Shown here: piece after piece, positions 15,338 through 23,206 of the stretch | How the letters are laid out: the number at the start of each line of letters is the position of its first letter | Numbering within the stretch: the stretch's first letter is position 1 | Origin: an uncultured Collinsella sp. | GTDB lineage: Bacteria > Actinomycetota > Coriobacteriia > Coriobacteriales > Coriobacteriaceae | Assembly (NCBI GenBank): GCA_902489945.1 | Contig: CABUBZ010000009.1 | Coordinates: 1-44,133, forward strand | DNA length: 44,133 nt | Direction: 5' to 3' | Notes under the pieces: model-generated | The model's database searches: none | What the model was told of the DNA's origin: nothing | The model's input: the letters and a program-made list of their open reading frames with translations, nothing else | Made by a program: the position numbers and the translations under genes

Positions 15338-15459
15338 GGGGCCGGGCTTAGTTTTCAGAACACTCCGCAGACCAGTGTGGCGCCTTGTCCGCGGCTCCGA
15401 AGGAGCAGGACAAGGCGCCACACATGGTCGAGGACGTTCTGAAAACTAAGCCCGGCCCC
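15338..15459. repeat. Composite two-helix palindrome, family R3, copy A
   Basis: Perfect 24-bp outer stem (15338-15361 with 15436-15459). Next comes an internal loop with ACTCCGCA on the left (15362-15369) and GAGGAC on the right (15430-15435). Then come a 4-bp GACC/GGTC helix, a mainly one-sided AT bulge, a 16-bp helix (15375-15390 with 15408-15423) and a GCTCC-GAA-GGAGC tip. It begins 15 bases after the asd stop codon on the minus strand. Copy B at 34715-34845 has the same loop with different helices. Confidence 0.85.
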
Positions 15460-15474
15460 GCCGGACAGGCCACA

Positions 15475-16500
15475 CTACTCGCAGAGCAGCTTAGCGATCT
15501 GGACGGCGTTGGTCGCCGCGCCCTTACGGATTTGGTCGCCGCAGCACCAGAAGGTGATACCGCGCGCGGCCTCGGGGTTCGAGATGTCGCGACGCACGCG
15601 ACCGACCCAGATCAGGTCCTGGTCGGACGTATCCATCGGCATGGGGAAGCGATCGTGCGCATCCTCGGCGCTCATGTCGTCAACCAGCTTCACGCCCGGA
15701 GCGGCAGCCAGCGCAGCACGGGCCTCTTCCACCGTAATGTCGCGCTCAAACTCGAGCGTAACGCTCTCGGAGTGCGAGCGCAGCACAGGCACGCGCACGC
15801 AGGTGCAGTTCACGCGCAGCTCGGGCAGGTGCATGATCTTACGGCCCTCGTTTTGCAGCTTCATCTCCTCGGAGGTAAAGCCCTCCTCCTTGACGCCGCC
15901 AATCTGCGGAATCAGGTTGCTCGCCAGCTGGGCGGCAAATGCGCGCGGCTCGGGAATCTCCTCGCCACGGCCCAGGGCAGCAAGCTGCGCTTCGAGCTCG
16001 GCCATACCGGGAGCACCGGCACCAGAAGCCGCCTGATACGTCGAGACGATCATGCGCTTCACGCCGGCAAGCTGATGCAGCGGCCACGTGGGAACCAGGC
16101 CGATGATGGTCGCGCAGTTGGGATTGGCGATAAGGCCGTGATGCCATTTGATATCGTCGGCATTGATCTCGGGCACGACCAGCGGCACCTCGGGATCCAT
16201 GCGGAAGGCGTGGCTGTTGTCGACCACGACGGCTCCGCGCTTGACGGCCTCGGGCAGCAGCTCCTTAGCGATATCGTCGCCGGCAGCGCCGAGCACGATG
16301 TCGCAGCCCTCAAAGGCCTCGGGGCAAGCTTCCTCAATCACGATCTGCTCGCCGCGGAACTCAACGGTCTTGCCCGCAGAGCGCGCGCTCGCCAGCAGCT
16401 TGAGCTTGCCAACCGGGAACTCCTGCTCGTTGAGGCACTCAAGCATCTGGGTGCCCACGGCTCCCGTCGCGCCCAAAATAGCAACCGTGTACTGTTTCAT
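15475..16500 (-). CDS. asd: Aspartate-semialdehyde dehydrogenase
   Basis: Reduces aspartyl phosphate to aspartate semialdehyde with NADPH, the second step shared by lysine, methionine and threonine synthesis. From the chosen ATG at 16500 the protein has 341 residues. The dinucleotide motif is ILGATGAVG (8-16), the catalytic Cys129 is in NPNCATI, and the TYQAASGAG segment and the later VPVLRSHSESV region carry family residues. The longer frame upstream is less likely, since AAAGGGAGAAGC directly precedes 16500. The aspartokinase gene lies upstream on the same strand, 173 bases away, with a hairpin in between; the two may be co-transcribed. A composite palindrome follows the stop. Confidence 0.96.
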   Translation of the reverse strand: MKQYTVAILGATGAVGTQMLECLNEQEFPVGKLKLLASARSAGKTVEFRGEQIVIEEACPEAFEGCDIVLGAAGDDIAKELLPEAVKRGAVVVDNSHAFRMDPEVPLVVPEINADDIKWHHGLIANPNCATIIGLVPTWPLHQLAGVKRMIVSTYQAASGAGAPGMAELEAQLAALGRGEEIPEPRAFAAQLASNLIPQIGGVKEEGFTSEEMKLQNEGRKIMHLPELRVNCTCVRVPVLRSHSESVTLEFERDITVEEARAALAAAPGVKLVDDMSAEDAHDRFPMPMDTSDQDLIWVGRVRRDISNPEAARGITFWCCGDQIRKGAATNAVQIAKLLCE

Positions 16501-16631
16501 GCTTCTCCCTTTAAAGGTTGTGGCTATCGCCCGCACGCCGAGCAGGCCGATTATTGTTGCCAGTTTATACAAGAACAGGGCGGGCACGAAACCCGCCCCG
16601 TCGAAACGAAACCGAAACGAAACGCCCCGCC

Positions 16632-16663
16632 GTAGATTTTTGAGACATGACCCAAAAATCTAC
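16632..16663. repeat. Hairpin between lysC and asd (element R4)
   Basis: Perfect 11-bp stem GTAGATTTTTG/CAAAAATCTAC with a 10-base loop. The right part, CATGACCCAAAAATCTACCG, closely resembles the right arm of the inverted repeat at 37718-37740. No T tract follows on the minus strand. Confidence 0.7.
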
Positions 16664-16673
16664 CGAACAGTCA

Positions 16674-18062
16674 CTACTTTTTGAGCGCGGCCAGAGCGGG
16701 ATCGACCGGCGCAGGAGCCTCCAGGTCAGAGACCTTCACAATGCCGTTTTCGTCGGAGAAGGCACGGTAAATGGTCTGAATCGCCAGGTCGAAGTCCTTC
16801 TCCTCGACACCGATAATGATGTTGATCTCGTCGCAGCTCTGCGAAATCATACGCACGCTCACGCCGGCCTGGCCGAGCATACCAAACAGGTGGCCCGAGA
16901 TGCCTGCACGACCGCGCAGGTTACGGCCGACGGTCGCGATGAGCGCCAAGCCCTCGACAACCTCGATCTCGAGCGGCTCGACCTCCTGCTGGATGTCGCC
17001 CACAAGTGAGTACAGCGAATCGTGCACATCCTGCTCCTGCACCACGGCGCCAAAGCGGTCGACACCAGTGGGCATGTGCTCGACGGAAACGTCATAGCGC
17101 TCGAACACCGAAAGCGCACGGCGCATAAAGCCGACACGGGGCTTGGTGCGGTCGCGGGCAACGTTGATGGCGACAAAGCCGCGCTTGCCGGTCACGCCGG
17201 TAATGATGGGCTCCGCCTCGCCCTCATCAGCCGTCTCGCTAATGATGGTACCGGGGTCCTGCGGCGCATTGGTGTTCTTGATGACCAGCGGAATACCCGC
17301 CTCGCGCACGGGGAACACGGCCTCCTCGTGCAGGACGCTTGCGCCCATGTACGAAAGCTCGCGCAGCTCCTCGTAGGTAACGCGCGCAATGGGCTGAGCC
17401 TCGGGAACAATACGCGGATCGGCAGAATAGAAGCCCGAGACATCGGTCCAGTTCTCGTACAGATCGGCGCCCAGGCACTTGGCCAGAATCGAGCCGGAAA
17501 TATCGCCGCCGCCACGGTCGAGCAGCTTGATCTGGCCCTCACGCGTCGCGCCGTAGAAACCGGGCATAACAAAGCCACCCTGCTGACCGTACTCCTGCAC
17601 CAGCTCAGAGGTGCGATTCATGCTGAGCGTACCGTCATGATGGAACGCCACAACCGTCGCGGCGTCCAGGAACGGCAGGCCCAGGTACTCCGCCATCAGG
17701 CGAGCGGTGAAGTACTCGCCACGGCTCACGAGCTCCTCGGTAGAGTAGCCGCCCGAGCGGGCGCGCTCGGCAAAGGCCGCGAACTCCTCGCGGATGGGAT
17801 AGGTGAGCTCCAGCTCGTCAGCGATATCAAAATAGCGCTGGCCAATGTCCTCGAGCAGCTCCTCACACGACACGTGATACTTAACGTGCGCGTTAACCAG
17901 GTAGAGCAGGTCGGTCACCTTGGTGTCGCCCTTAAAGCGGCGGCCGCAGGCAGAAACCACCACAAAACGGCGGGCAGGGTCGGCATCGACGATGGCCTTG
18001 ATCTTCTTGAAGTGTTCGGCGTCGGCGACCGACGAGCCGCCAAACTTGGCAATCTTAATCAT
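16674..18062 (-). CDS. lysC: Aspartate kinase
   Basis: Phosphorylates aspartate, the first step of the aspartate family. The 462-residue monofunctional enzyme starts with KFGGSSVAD (6-14), followed by the kinase domain (VVVSACG; LLDRGGGDISG; ENWTDVSGFYSADPR) and C-terminal tandem ACT domains (FERYDVSVEHMPTGVDRFG; GRAGISGHLFGMLGQAGV). The ACT pair normally gives feedback control by lysine and/or threonine, so allosteric regulation is expected, though the effector cannot be read. ATG at 18062 is preceded by AAAGGTAACCTCAAGCCC. It is divergent from thrC with 103 bases between them, which must hold both promoters. No homoserine dehydrogenase gene is in the window. Confidence 0.96.
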   Translation of the reverse strand: MIKIAKFGGSSVADAEHFKKIKAIVDADPARRFVVVSACGRRFKGDTKVTDLLYLVNAHVKYHVSCEELLEDIGQRYFDIADELELTYPIREEFAAFAERARSGGYSTEELVSRGEYFTARLMAEYLGLPFLDAATVVAFHHDGTLSMNRTSELVQEYGQQGGFVMPGFYGATREGQIKLLDRGGGDISGSILAKCLGADLYENWTDVSGFYSADPRIVPEAQPIARVTYEELRELSYMGASVLHEEAVFPVREAGIPLVIKNTNAPQDPGTIISETADEGEAEPIITGVTGKRGFVAINVARDRTKPRVGFMRRALSVFERYDVSVEHMPTGVDRFGAVVQEQDVHDSLYSLVGDIQQEVEPLEIEVVEGLALIATVGRNLRGRAGISGHLFGMLGQAGVSVRMISQSCDEINIIIGVEEKDFDLAIQTIYRAFSDENGIVKVSDLEAPAPVDPALAALKK

Positions 18063-18165
18063 GGGCTTGAGGTTACCTTTCTAAAAGCCTCTGCAAACCT
18101 GTTTTGCGCGCTCTGATACCATGGTTTCACCGATTGGGACCAAGGCATCCGAGGAGCAGTGTTAT

Positions 18166-19683
18166 ATGGGAACTTATCATAGTACACGAGGACGCACTTT
18201 ATCGTGCTCAAGTAAGGTGGCAATCCGCACCGGCATCGCTCCCGACGGGGGTTTGTTTGTCTCGGACGAGCTCGGCACCCAGCAGGTCGATATCAGCTCG
18301 CTTGCAGATAAATCGTACTTTGAAATCGCTCAAGATGTGTTGGGAATGTTACTGAATGATTACACGGCCGAAGAAATTTCGGCGTGTGTCGACGAGGCAT
18401 ACCGCGGCACGTTCGCGAGTGAAGAGGTTACGCCGCTCGTCAAACTCGACGCTGCGCCGGGCGCCGACGCCCCTCAGACCTATGTGATGGAGCTCTTTGG
18501 CGGGCCCACAAGCGCCTTCAAGGACGTCGCCCTGCAGATGCTCCCCCGTCTGATGGCCCGCACTTCCGCCAGGGACGGCGGCGCCGAGCGCATCATGATC
18601 GTCACCGCCACGTCGGGCGACACGGGCAAGGCCGCACTCGCCGGTTTTGCCGACGCGCCGGGCACGGGCATCACCGTCTTTTATCCCGAGGGCAAAGTCA
18701 GCCGCGTGCAGAATCTGCAGATGTCCACGCAGGAGGGCGATAACGTCGCCGTCTGCGGCATCCGCGGCAACTTTGACGACGCCCAGAGCGCCGTCAAGCG
18801 CATCTTTGCCGATAAGGAGCTTGCCGAGCGTCTGGAGGCTGCCGGCACGGTGCTTTCGAGCGCCAACTCCATCAACGTCGGCCGCCTGGTACCGCAGGTC
18901 GTCTACTACTTTGCCGCCTATGCGCAGCTGCTGCGCGCCGGCGCTATCGAGGCCGGCGACGCCGTTGAGTTCTGTGTGCCCACCGGCAACTTTGGCGATA
19001 TCCTGGCCGGCTACTACGCCAAGCGCATGGGCCTGCCCGTCGCCAAGCTCGTCGTGGCGAGCGACAAGAACAACGTGCTTGCCGACTTCCTGACCACCGG
19101 CGTTTACGACCGTAACCGTCCGTTCTTCACGACCATCTCGCCGTCGATGGACATCCTCATCAGCTCCAACCTGGAGCGCATGCTCTACTTCCTGTCCGAT
19201 GGCGACTGCGAACTCGTTGCCGGCCTTATGGAGCAGCTTGCCCAGACTGGTCGCTACGAGGTTCCCGCCGACCTGCTGGCAAAGATTCAGAGCGTCTTTG
19301 ACTGCGGTTGGGCCAGCGAGGACGAGGTCCGCACTGCCATCAAGAGCTGCTGGGACGCAAATGGCTACGTGATCGATCCGCATACTGCTTGCGGCTATCA
19401 CGTCTTTGAAAAGGTCGCTCCCGCCGAGGGCGCCAAGGCTCGCGTGCTGCTTTCGACCGCCAGCCCCTACAAGTTCCCGCGCGCCTGCTGCGACGCCCTG
19501 GGGCTCGACGTTCCCGAGGACGACTTTGAGGCCATGCACGTGCTCGAGCAGGCAACCAACACGGTCGCCCCGGCACAGCTCGCCGAACTCGAGTCCAAGC
19601 CCGTCCGCTTCGAAGACGTCTGCGACGTAGCCGACATGGCCAACTACGTAGAGTCTGCAGCAAAAAAGATGGCTACCAACTAA
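18166..19683 (+). CDS. thrC: Threonine synthase
   Basis: Pyridoxal-phosphate enzyme converting O-phosphohomoserine to threonine. The cofactor lysine is Lys119 in GGPTSAFKD, the phosphate-binding glycine loop and the TATSGDTG block follow, and NSINVGRLVPQ is the usual mid-domain motif. From the ATG at 18166 (MGTYHSTRG) the protein has 505 residues, the length of the longer bacterial class. The frame is open further upstream to 18121, but GAGGAG at 18151-18156 favours 18166. A Rho-independent terminator follows directly, so thrC and the downstream thrB are probably separate units or only partly co-transcribed. A TACCAT about 50 bases upstream could be the -10 box. Confidence 0.95.
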   Translation: MGTYHSTRGRTLSCSSKVAIRTGIAPDGGLFVSDELGTQQVDISSLADKSYFEIAQDVLGMLLNDYTAEEISACVDEAYRGTFASEEVTPLVKLDAAPGADAPQTYVMELFGGPTSAFKDVALQMLPRLMARTSARDGGAERIMIVTATSGDTGKAALAGFADAPGTGITVFYPEGKVSRVQNLQMSTQEGDNVAVCGIRGNFDDAQSAVKRIFADKELAERLEAAGTVLSSANSINVGRLVPQVVYYFAAYAQLLRAGAIEAGDAVEFCVPTGNFGDILAGYYAKRMGLPVAKLVVASDKNNVLADFLTTGVYDRNRPFFTTISPSMDILISSNLERMLYFLSDGDCELVAGLMEQLAQTGRYEVPADLLAKIQSVFDCGWASEDEVRTAIKSCWDANGYVIDPHTACGYHVFEKVAPAEGAKARVLLSTASPYKFPRACCDALGLDVPEDDFEAMHVLEQATNTVAPAQLAELESKPVRFEDVCDVADMANYVESAAKKMATN

Positions 19684-19692
19684 ACCCCCTAT

Positions 19693-19729
19693 AAGGCGCC
19701 GGCGAAAGTCGGCGCACCTTCTTTTTATT
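19693..19729 (+). terminator. Rho-independent terminator of thrC
   Basis: Stem GCGCCG/CGGCGC, extended by AAG/CTT with a two-base bulge, around an 8-base loop and followed by TCTTTTTATT. It starts ten bases after the stop. Confidence 0.85.
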
Positions 19730-19758
19730 AAGCTTTCGGGATGATGACGAGCATGCGA

Positions 19759-19870
19759 GCGGGTCTGGCCGTTTAGTTCGTCGCGAGTTCCGCACGAGCC
19801 GGAAAGCACTTAATGTGCTTTCCGAGCGAGCCAGGACTGCCCGAGCAGCGAACTAAACAGGCAGACCCGC
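19759..19870 (+). promoter_or_regulatory. 112-base composite palindrome in the thrB leader
   Basis: Outer helices GCGGGTCTG/CAGACCCGC and GTTTAGTTCG/CGAACTAAAC, then mismatched sides carrying TTCCGCA (left) and AGGAC (right), then an apical CGGAAAGCAC/GTGCTTTCCG hairpin. The thrB ribosome binding site AGGAGG begins three bases after the outer stem. It resembles family R3 loosely. It could be a leader structure controlling thrB or a mobile palindrome. Confidence 0.65.
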
Positions 19871-19884
19871 CCAGGAGGACTCAC

Positions 19885-20766
19885 ATGATCAAAATCACCG
19901 TCCCAGCAACCAGCGCCAACCTAGGCATCGGCTACGACACCCTCGGCATGGCCGTCAGCCTCTACTCGCACTTCACCTTCGAGCGCGCCGACAAGCTCAC
20001 CATCACGGGCTGCCCCGAGGAGTTCCAAAACGAGAATAACCTGGTCTATGTGAGCTTTGTCGATGCTCTGGCCGCCTGGGGCGAGCCGGCTTTTCCCGTT
20101 GCCATCGACATTCAGACCGACGTGCCCGTCGCCCGCGGCCTGGGTTCCAGCTCCACCTGCGTCGTCGCCGGCATCATGGCTGCCGCCGCGTTGACGGGCC
20201 ATACCGTCGACCGTGCCGAGCTTGTCCGCATTGCCACCGAGGTCGAGGGCCATCCCGATAACGTCGCCCCTGCCATCCTGGGCGGTGCCGTTTGCTCCTT
20301 TACGCCGACTGATTCGCTCCCCCAGTGCCTGCGCTACGAGGTGAGCGATCGCCTGCGTTTTATTACCGTGATTCCGCCCTACGAGGTACACACGAGCGAG
20401 GCGCGCAAGGTCGTGCCGCAGGAGATTCCGCTCTCCACCGCCGTGTGGCAGATGGGCCGCATCGCCGGCATGACGCGCGGCCTGGAGACCGGCGACCTTG
20501 ACCTGATTGCCGCCGCCAACGACGACCGCATCCAGGAGCCCTATCGTCGCCGCCTGATTCCCGACTACAACGCCGTGCGCGACACCTGCCTTAACGGCGG
20601 CGCTAAGACCATCTGGATTAGCGGCTCGGGCTCGACCCTTATGGCTGTGACCGACGATACCATCGTGGCAAAGTTCCTGCAGGTCAAGCTGCGCGAGCAG
20701 TTCCCTAAGTGTGATACGCATATTCTGACGTGCGACACGGAAGGCGCCCAGATCGAATACCTGTAG
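19885..20766 (+). CDS. thrB: Homoserine kinase
   Basis: GHMP-family kinase that phosphorylates homoserine, supplying the substrate of the neighbouring threonine synthase. The 293-residue protein starts VPATSANLGIGYDTLG (usual form ANLGPGFD; here Ile replaces Pro), carries the ATP-binding PVARGLGSSST at 81-91, and has the C-terminal SGSGSTLMAV motif. ATG at 19885 follows AGGAGGACTCAC, a very strong ribosome binding site just outside a long palindrome, whereas the open frame upstream runs through that palindrome and is rejected. Neighbouring thrC makes the pathway role secure. Confidence 0.95.
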   Translation: MIKITVPATSANLGIGYDTLGMAVSLYSHFTFERADKLTITGCPEEFQNENNLVYVSFVDALAAWGEPAFPVAIDIQTDVPVARGLGSSSTCVVAGIMAAAALTGHTVDRAELVRIATEVEGHPDNVAPAILGGAVCSFTPTDSLPQCLRYEVSDRLRFITVIPPYEVHTSEARKVVPQEIPLSTAVWQMGRIAGMTRGLETGDLDLIAAANDDRIQEPYRRRLIPDYNAVRDTCLNGGAKTIWISGSGSTLMAVTDDTIVAKFLQVKLREQFPKCDTHILTCDTEGAQIEYL

Positions 20767-20892
20767 TCGCCGTCCCGTATACTCGCCGGGCTGATTTTTT
20801 GGCTTCTATTTGATAAAGGCGCACTTCCCAGCATCTCATTCGTCCTATAGCTCTGTTTTAATTTCTAATTGATGATCGATGCGTGGCGTCAT

Positions 20893-21156
20893 CTAATTAT
20901 CTTCGCTACTCAAAACAGCCCCAAGTTTATGTACTAGCGTCTCAACAGTAATTCCGAGTGCATCCGCATAGACAAACTGCTCATAAACCCTAAGGCTGCG
21001 TTCCCCGGTCTCGACCTTTGAGATGAACGACTGAGGTACCCCCAGTTTCTTTGCGAGTTCAACCTGAGTGATACCTTGCTCCCGACGAATCTGGGAAAGG
21101 CATTTTCCGCATGTCCTGTTAGCATCAACGTTCATGCCGTTTACGCTATATTCCAT
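20893..21156 (-). CDS. Small XRE-family helix-turn-helix regulator
   Basis: An 87-residue Cro/CI-type DNA-binding protein. The helix-turn-helix covers LSQIRREQGITQVELAKKLG and the following PQSFISKVETGERSL segment, with a trailing VETLVHKLGA helix. A CxxC (TCGKC) lies just before the domain, which is unusual and might bind metal or form a disulfide. The ATG at 21156 is taken as start; another in-frame Met lies at 21135, and a TTG at 21171 inside the palindrome is less likely. A perfect 23-base palindrome ends five bases upstream, so the protein probably represses its own gene and perhaps the divergent membrane-protein gene. Confidence 0.85.
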   Translation of the reverse strand: MEYSVNGMNVDANRTCGKCLSQIRREQGITQVELAKKLGVPQSFISKVETGERSLRVYEQFVYADALGITVETLVHKLGAVLSSEDN

Positions 21157-21160
21157 TTTG

Positions 21161-21183
21161 ATATATCCCAAACTGGGATATAT
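21161..21183. promoter_or_regulatory. Palindromic operator between the XRE gene and the divergent gene
   Basis: ATATATCCCA-AAC-TGGGATATAT, a perfect 23-base dyad with 10-base arms and a 3-base centre. It touches the XRE start region and lies about 75 bases before the divergent gene at 21257. It is the obvious candidate site for the adjacent XRE protein. The AT-rich ends could also serve as -10 elements. Confidence 0.75.
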
Positions 21184-21256
21184 TTATGTCTCCAGCTATT
21201 CCGCTTATCAAAAATGCCCATCGCAGATTCATAGCTAGGAAGGAGCCTCGATAAAC

Positions 21257-22270
21257 ATGAATGACGAGATGAAGGAGCCCGACGAGGAAAAGGCGCTCAA
21301 CGAGTCCGACGAGCGGAAGCCAGATTTCAAAGCCGAGCAGTTTTCTGATGGTGCTAGCGACACCCCCTCCTCTGAAATTACGCCATCAAACGAAGATGGC
21401 GGCGCACGCAAAAATGAAGAAAACGACTCACTTCTAACGCGGGCCATTCATAAATTAGGCAATAAAAAACGAGCGGCAATCGCAGCCGCCGTGGCAGTTG
21501 TCATCATCTTCAGTTTGCCCATGCTGTTTCCTCAATTGTTTTGTAGTCACAAACTATGGGCCAATGCAACCTGCACTAGCCCTCGTGTATGCAAAAGTTG
21601 CGGCAAAACCGAGGGAGAACCTCTCGGGCACGAATGGGAAGAAGCAACTTGTACGACACCGAAGACCTGCCAGCGTTGCGGCGAAACGAAAGGGGAGCCA
21701 CTCGGACACCAACCGGGCTCGTGGACCAAAGAAGTCGACTACGTAGATGCCACTTCGAAGGAAATACGAGAATGCGAGAGATGCGGAGAGGTCGTTGACA
21801 CCCGCAACGAGAAGGAAATCACATCTTTTCTTGGCGACGGAAAGTTTTCAATTTCCCCAAAAGGCTTTATTGAGCGGCTTAACGAAGAATTTTCAAATCT
21901 ACCCAACTGCAGCAGCATGAATGCGGATTACGAACTAGACGATAGCGGCATGGGGCTCGAACTTCAGATCAAAAACGGTTCAAAGATTGCCGGTATTGGA
22001 GGCTTCTTTTCGGACTCGAGTAACCCGGTGCTACTCAGCTATCTTGGATCCGAAAACTGCTTCAAAAACATAGTCATGTACTTCGAAAACTCCGACTATG
22101 CCGCGGCGACAGCATTGGCAACTATACAAGCAATCGATCCAACACTTTCGTTTTCAGACGCCAAGGAAGTTGGTGCTGCCTGCGTAGATACGCCAACTGT
22201 CAAAAATGGAATTACGTACGCAATCGTAGCTTCGAATGGAGAGTACTGGCTAAGCGCTCGAATTGAATAA
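21257..22270 (+). CDS. Membrane-anchored protein with Cys-rich zinc-ribbon-like repeats
   Basis: A 337-residue protein of unknown function. Residues 1-70 are acidic and probably disordered (many Glu, Asp, Ser). A single membrane span follows at about 74-92 (AIAAAVAVVIIFSLPML). Two near-identical 22-residue repeats come next (104-125 and 130-151) of the form ATCTxPxxCxxCGxTxGEPLGH, with a partial third (ECERCGEVV). The pattern is common in surface proteins of gut Firmicutes and Actinobacteria and may bind zinc. The C-terminal 150 residues form an unrecognised globular domain. Base composition is clearly less GC-rich than the neighbours, suggesting acquisition. ATG at 21257 follows AGGAAGGAGCC. 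It is divergent from a small XRE gene with a shared palindrome. Confidence 0.8.
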   Translation: MNDEMKEPDEEKALNESDERKPDFKAEQFSDGASDTPSSEITPSNEDGGARKNEENDSLLTRAIHKLGNKKRAAIAAAVAVVIIFSLPMLFPQLFCSHKLWANATCTSPRVCKSCGKTEGEPLGHEWEEATCTTPKTCQRCGETKGEPLGHQPGSWTKEVDYVDATSKEIRECERCGEVVDTRNEKEITSFLGDGKFSISPKGFIERLNEEFSNLPNCSSMNADYELDDSGMGLELQIKNGSKIAGIGGFFSDSSNPVLLSYLGSENCFKNIVMYFENSDYAAATALATIQAIDPTLSFSDAKEVGAACVDTPTVKNGITYAIVASNGEYWLSARIE

Positions 22271-22356
22271 TTTTCTTTGATTACTAAATTCAGACGCCTC
22301 TTACTCGCGACATATTAAAACTCAACCCCTGGCAGCATCGTCAATCGAAAATTGCC

Positions 22357-22380
22357 CCGCCGAGCACTTTAGCTTGGCGG
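22357..22380 (+). terminator. Possible weak terminator
   Basis: A 9-bp stem CCGCCGAGC/GCTTGGCGG with one G-T pair and a 6-base loop, followed by TGTATTTC. It lies about 90 bases after the Cys-repeat gene and is the only structure seen in the 237-base gap. Confidence 0.4.
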
Positions 22381-22507
22381 TGTATTTCAATATGAAAGCG
22401 GATTAAAATATCAACAAGGCCTGCACGCCCCAACGAGACAGCCGGCTTCGCTGCTCAAATTGCCCTTGATGAACCACAAGTTGAGCAATCAGTGGCCAGA
22501 ATCCCCT

Positions 22508-23206
22508 TTAGGCGGCGCTTGTTTCTTTGTATTCGAAGACTGGTTCTAGGAGGTCTTCGATGTTGCAGTGTAGGACTTTTGCAATATCCCTCACTGTCGT
22601 TACCGAGGCTTCGTTGATGTTTCGCTGGCGCTGTTCGTACATTTGGATTGAACGGAGCGATACACCCGATTCGTATGCCAGGTCTTGTTGGGTTTTTTTA
22701 ATCCTCTTTCTTGCTAGCGCCAGTTTAGTCTGACGCGGCGCCTTCTTCGCCATATCACAGACAAGGCGCGCCACGCGCTCCTCCGAGGCCTCATGCCAGG
22801 GGTAGTACAGGTTTCGCAGCGCATCAAATGGAACAACATGAAGCAGATCTTCGAACGATTCCCCTAGGCGCCACTGCAAATATGCCAGTATCCAGCCCGT
22901 CCAATATTCTGGTGTCTTCTCAAATCGGTAGGTCCGATCTGGCATCGACCCTGTTTGGTAACCAGATCTTTCGGAGATGAGCGCAAATAGTTCAACGCCC
23001 GACTTTCCCGACACTACCCATGCGTTGCCGCGTTCGAACTCGCGAGCTACGCCGCTCAGGCAAAAGAGTTCAGCAACTTCCGATCCTTCTGCTCCGTAAT
23101 CGTTAACGGCATAGTCGAAGCAATCCCCGAGGTTGTTCATTGCGTCCTCAAGGTAATAGACGGGATATGTCCTACTCGGCCCACGATCCGTTAACTCTTG
23201 GATCAT
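22508..23206 (-). CDS. XRE-type antitoxin-like protein with novel N-terminal domain
   Basis: A 232-residue protein. The last 80 residues carry a helix-turn-helix (LALARKRIKKTQQDLAYESG, then VSLRSIQMYEQRQRNINEA, then VRDIAKVLHCNIEDLLEP). The first 150 residues form a domain I do not recognise by name but have seen paired with DUF3990 proteins: EDAMNNLGDCFDYAVND, FCLSGVAREFERGN, PEYWTGWILAYLQW and LYYPWHEASEE. The gene overlaps the DUF3990 gene by 35 bases and lies downstream of it; the ribosome binding site GGGAGGG precedes the ATG at 23206. The likely role is to neutralise the upstream protein through the N-terminal domain and repress the operon through the helix-turn-helix. This is an inference from arrangement. 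Confidence 0.75.
   Translation of the reverse strand: MIQELTDRGPSRTYPVYYLEDAMNNLGDCFDYAVNDYGAEGSEVAELFCLSGVAREFERGNAWVVSGKSGVELFALISERSGYQTGSMPDRTYRFEKTPEYWTGWILAYLQWRLGESFEDLLHVVPFDALRNLYYPWHEASEERVARLVCDMAKKAPRQTKLALARKRIKKTQQDLAYESGVSLRSIQMYEQRQRNINEASVTTVRDIAKVLHCNIEDLLEPVFEYKETSAA

Noticed and set aside
15385..16635. Long plus-strand frame over asd
   Set aside because: It starts inside the composite palindrome and runs antisense to asd; no recognisable protein.
18063..18165. Riboswitch or T-box in the lysC-thrC divergent region
   Set aside because: Only 103 bases are available, no T-box sequence or lysine-riboswitch core is seen, and both promoters must fit there.
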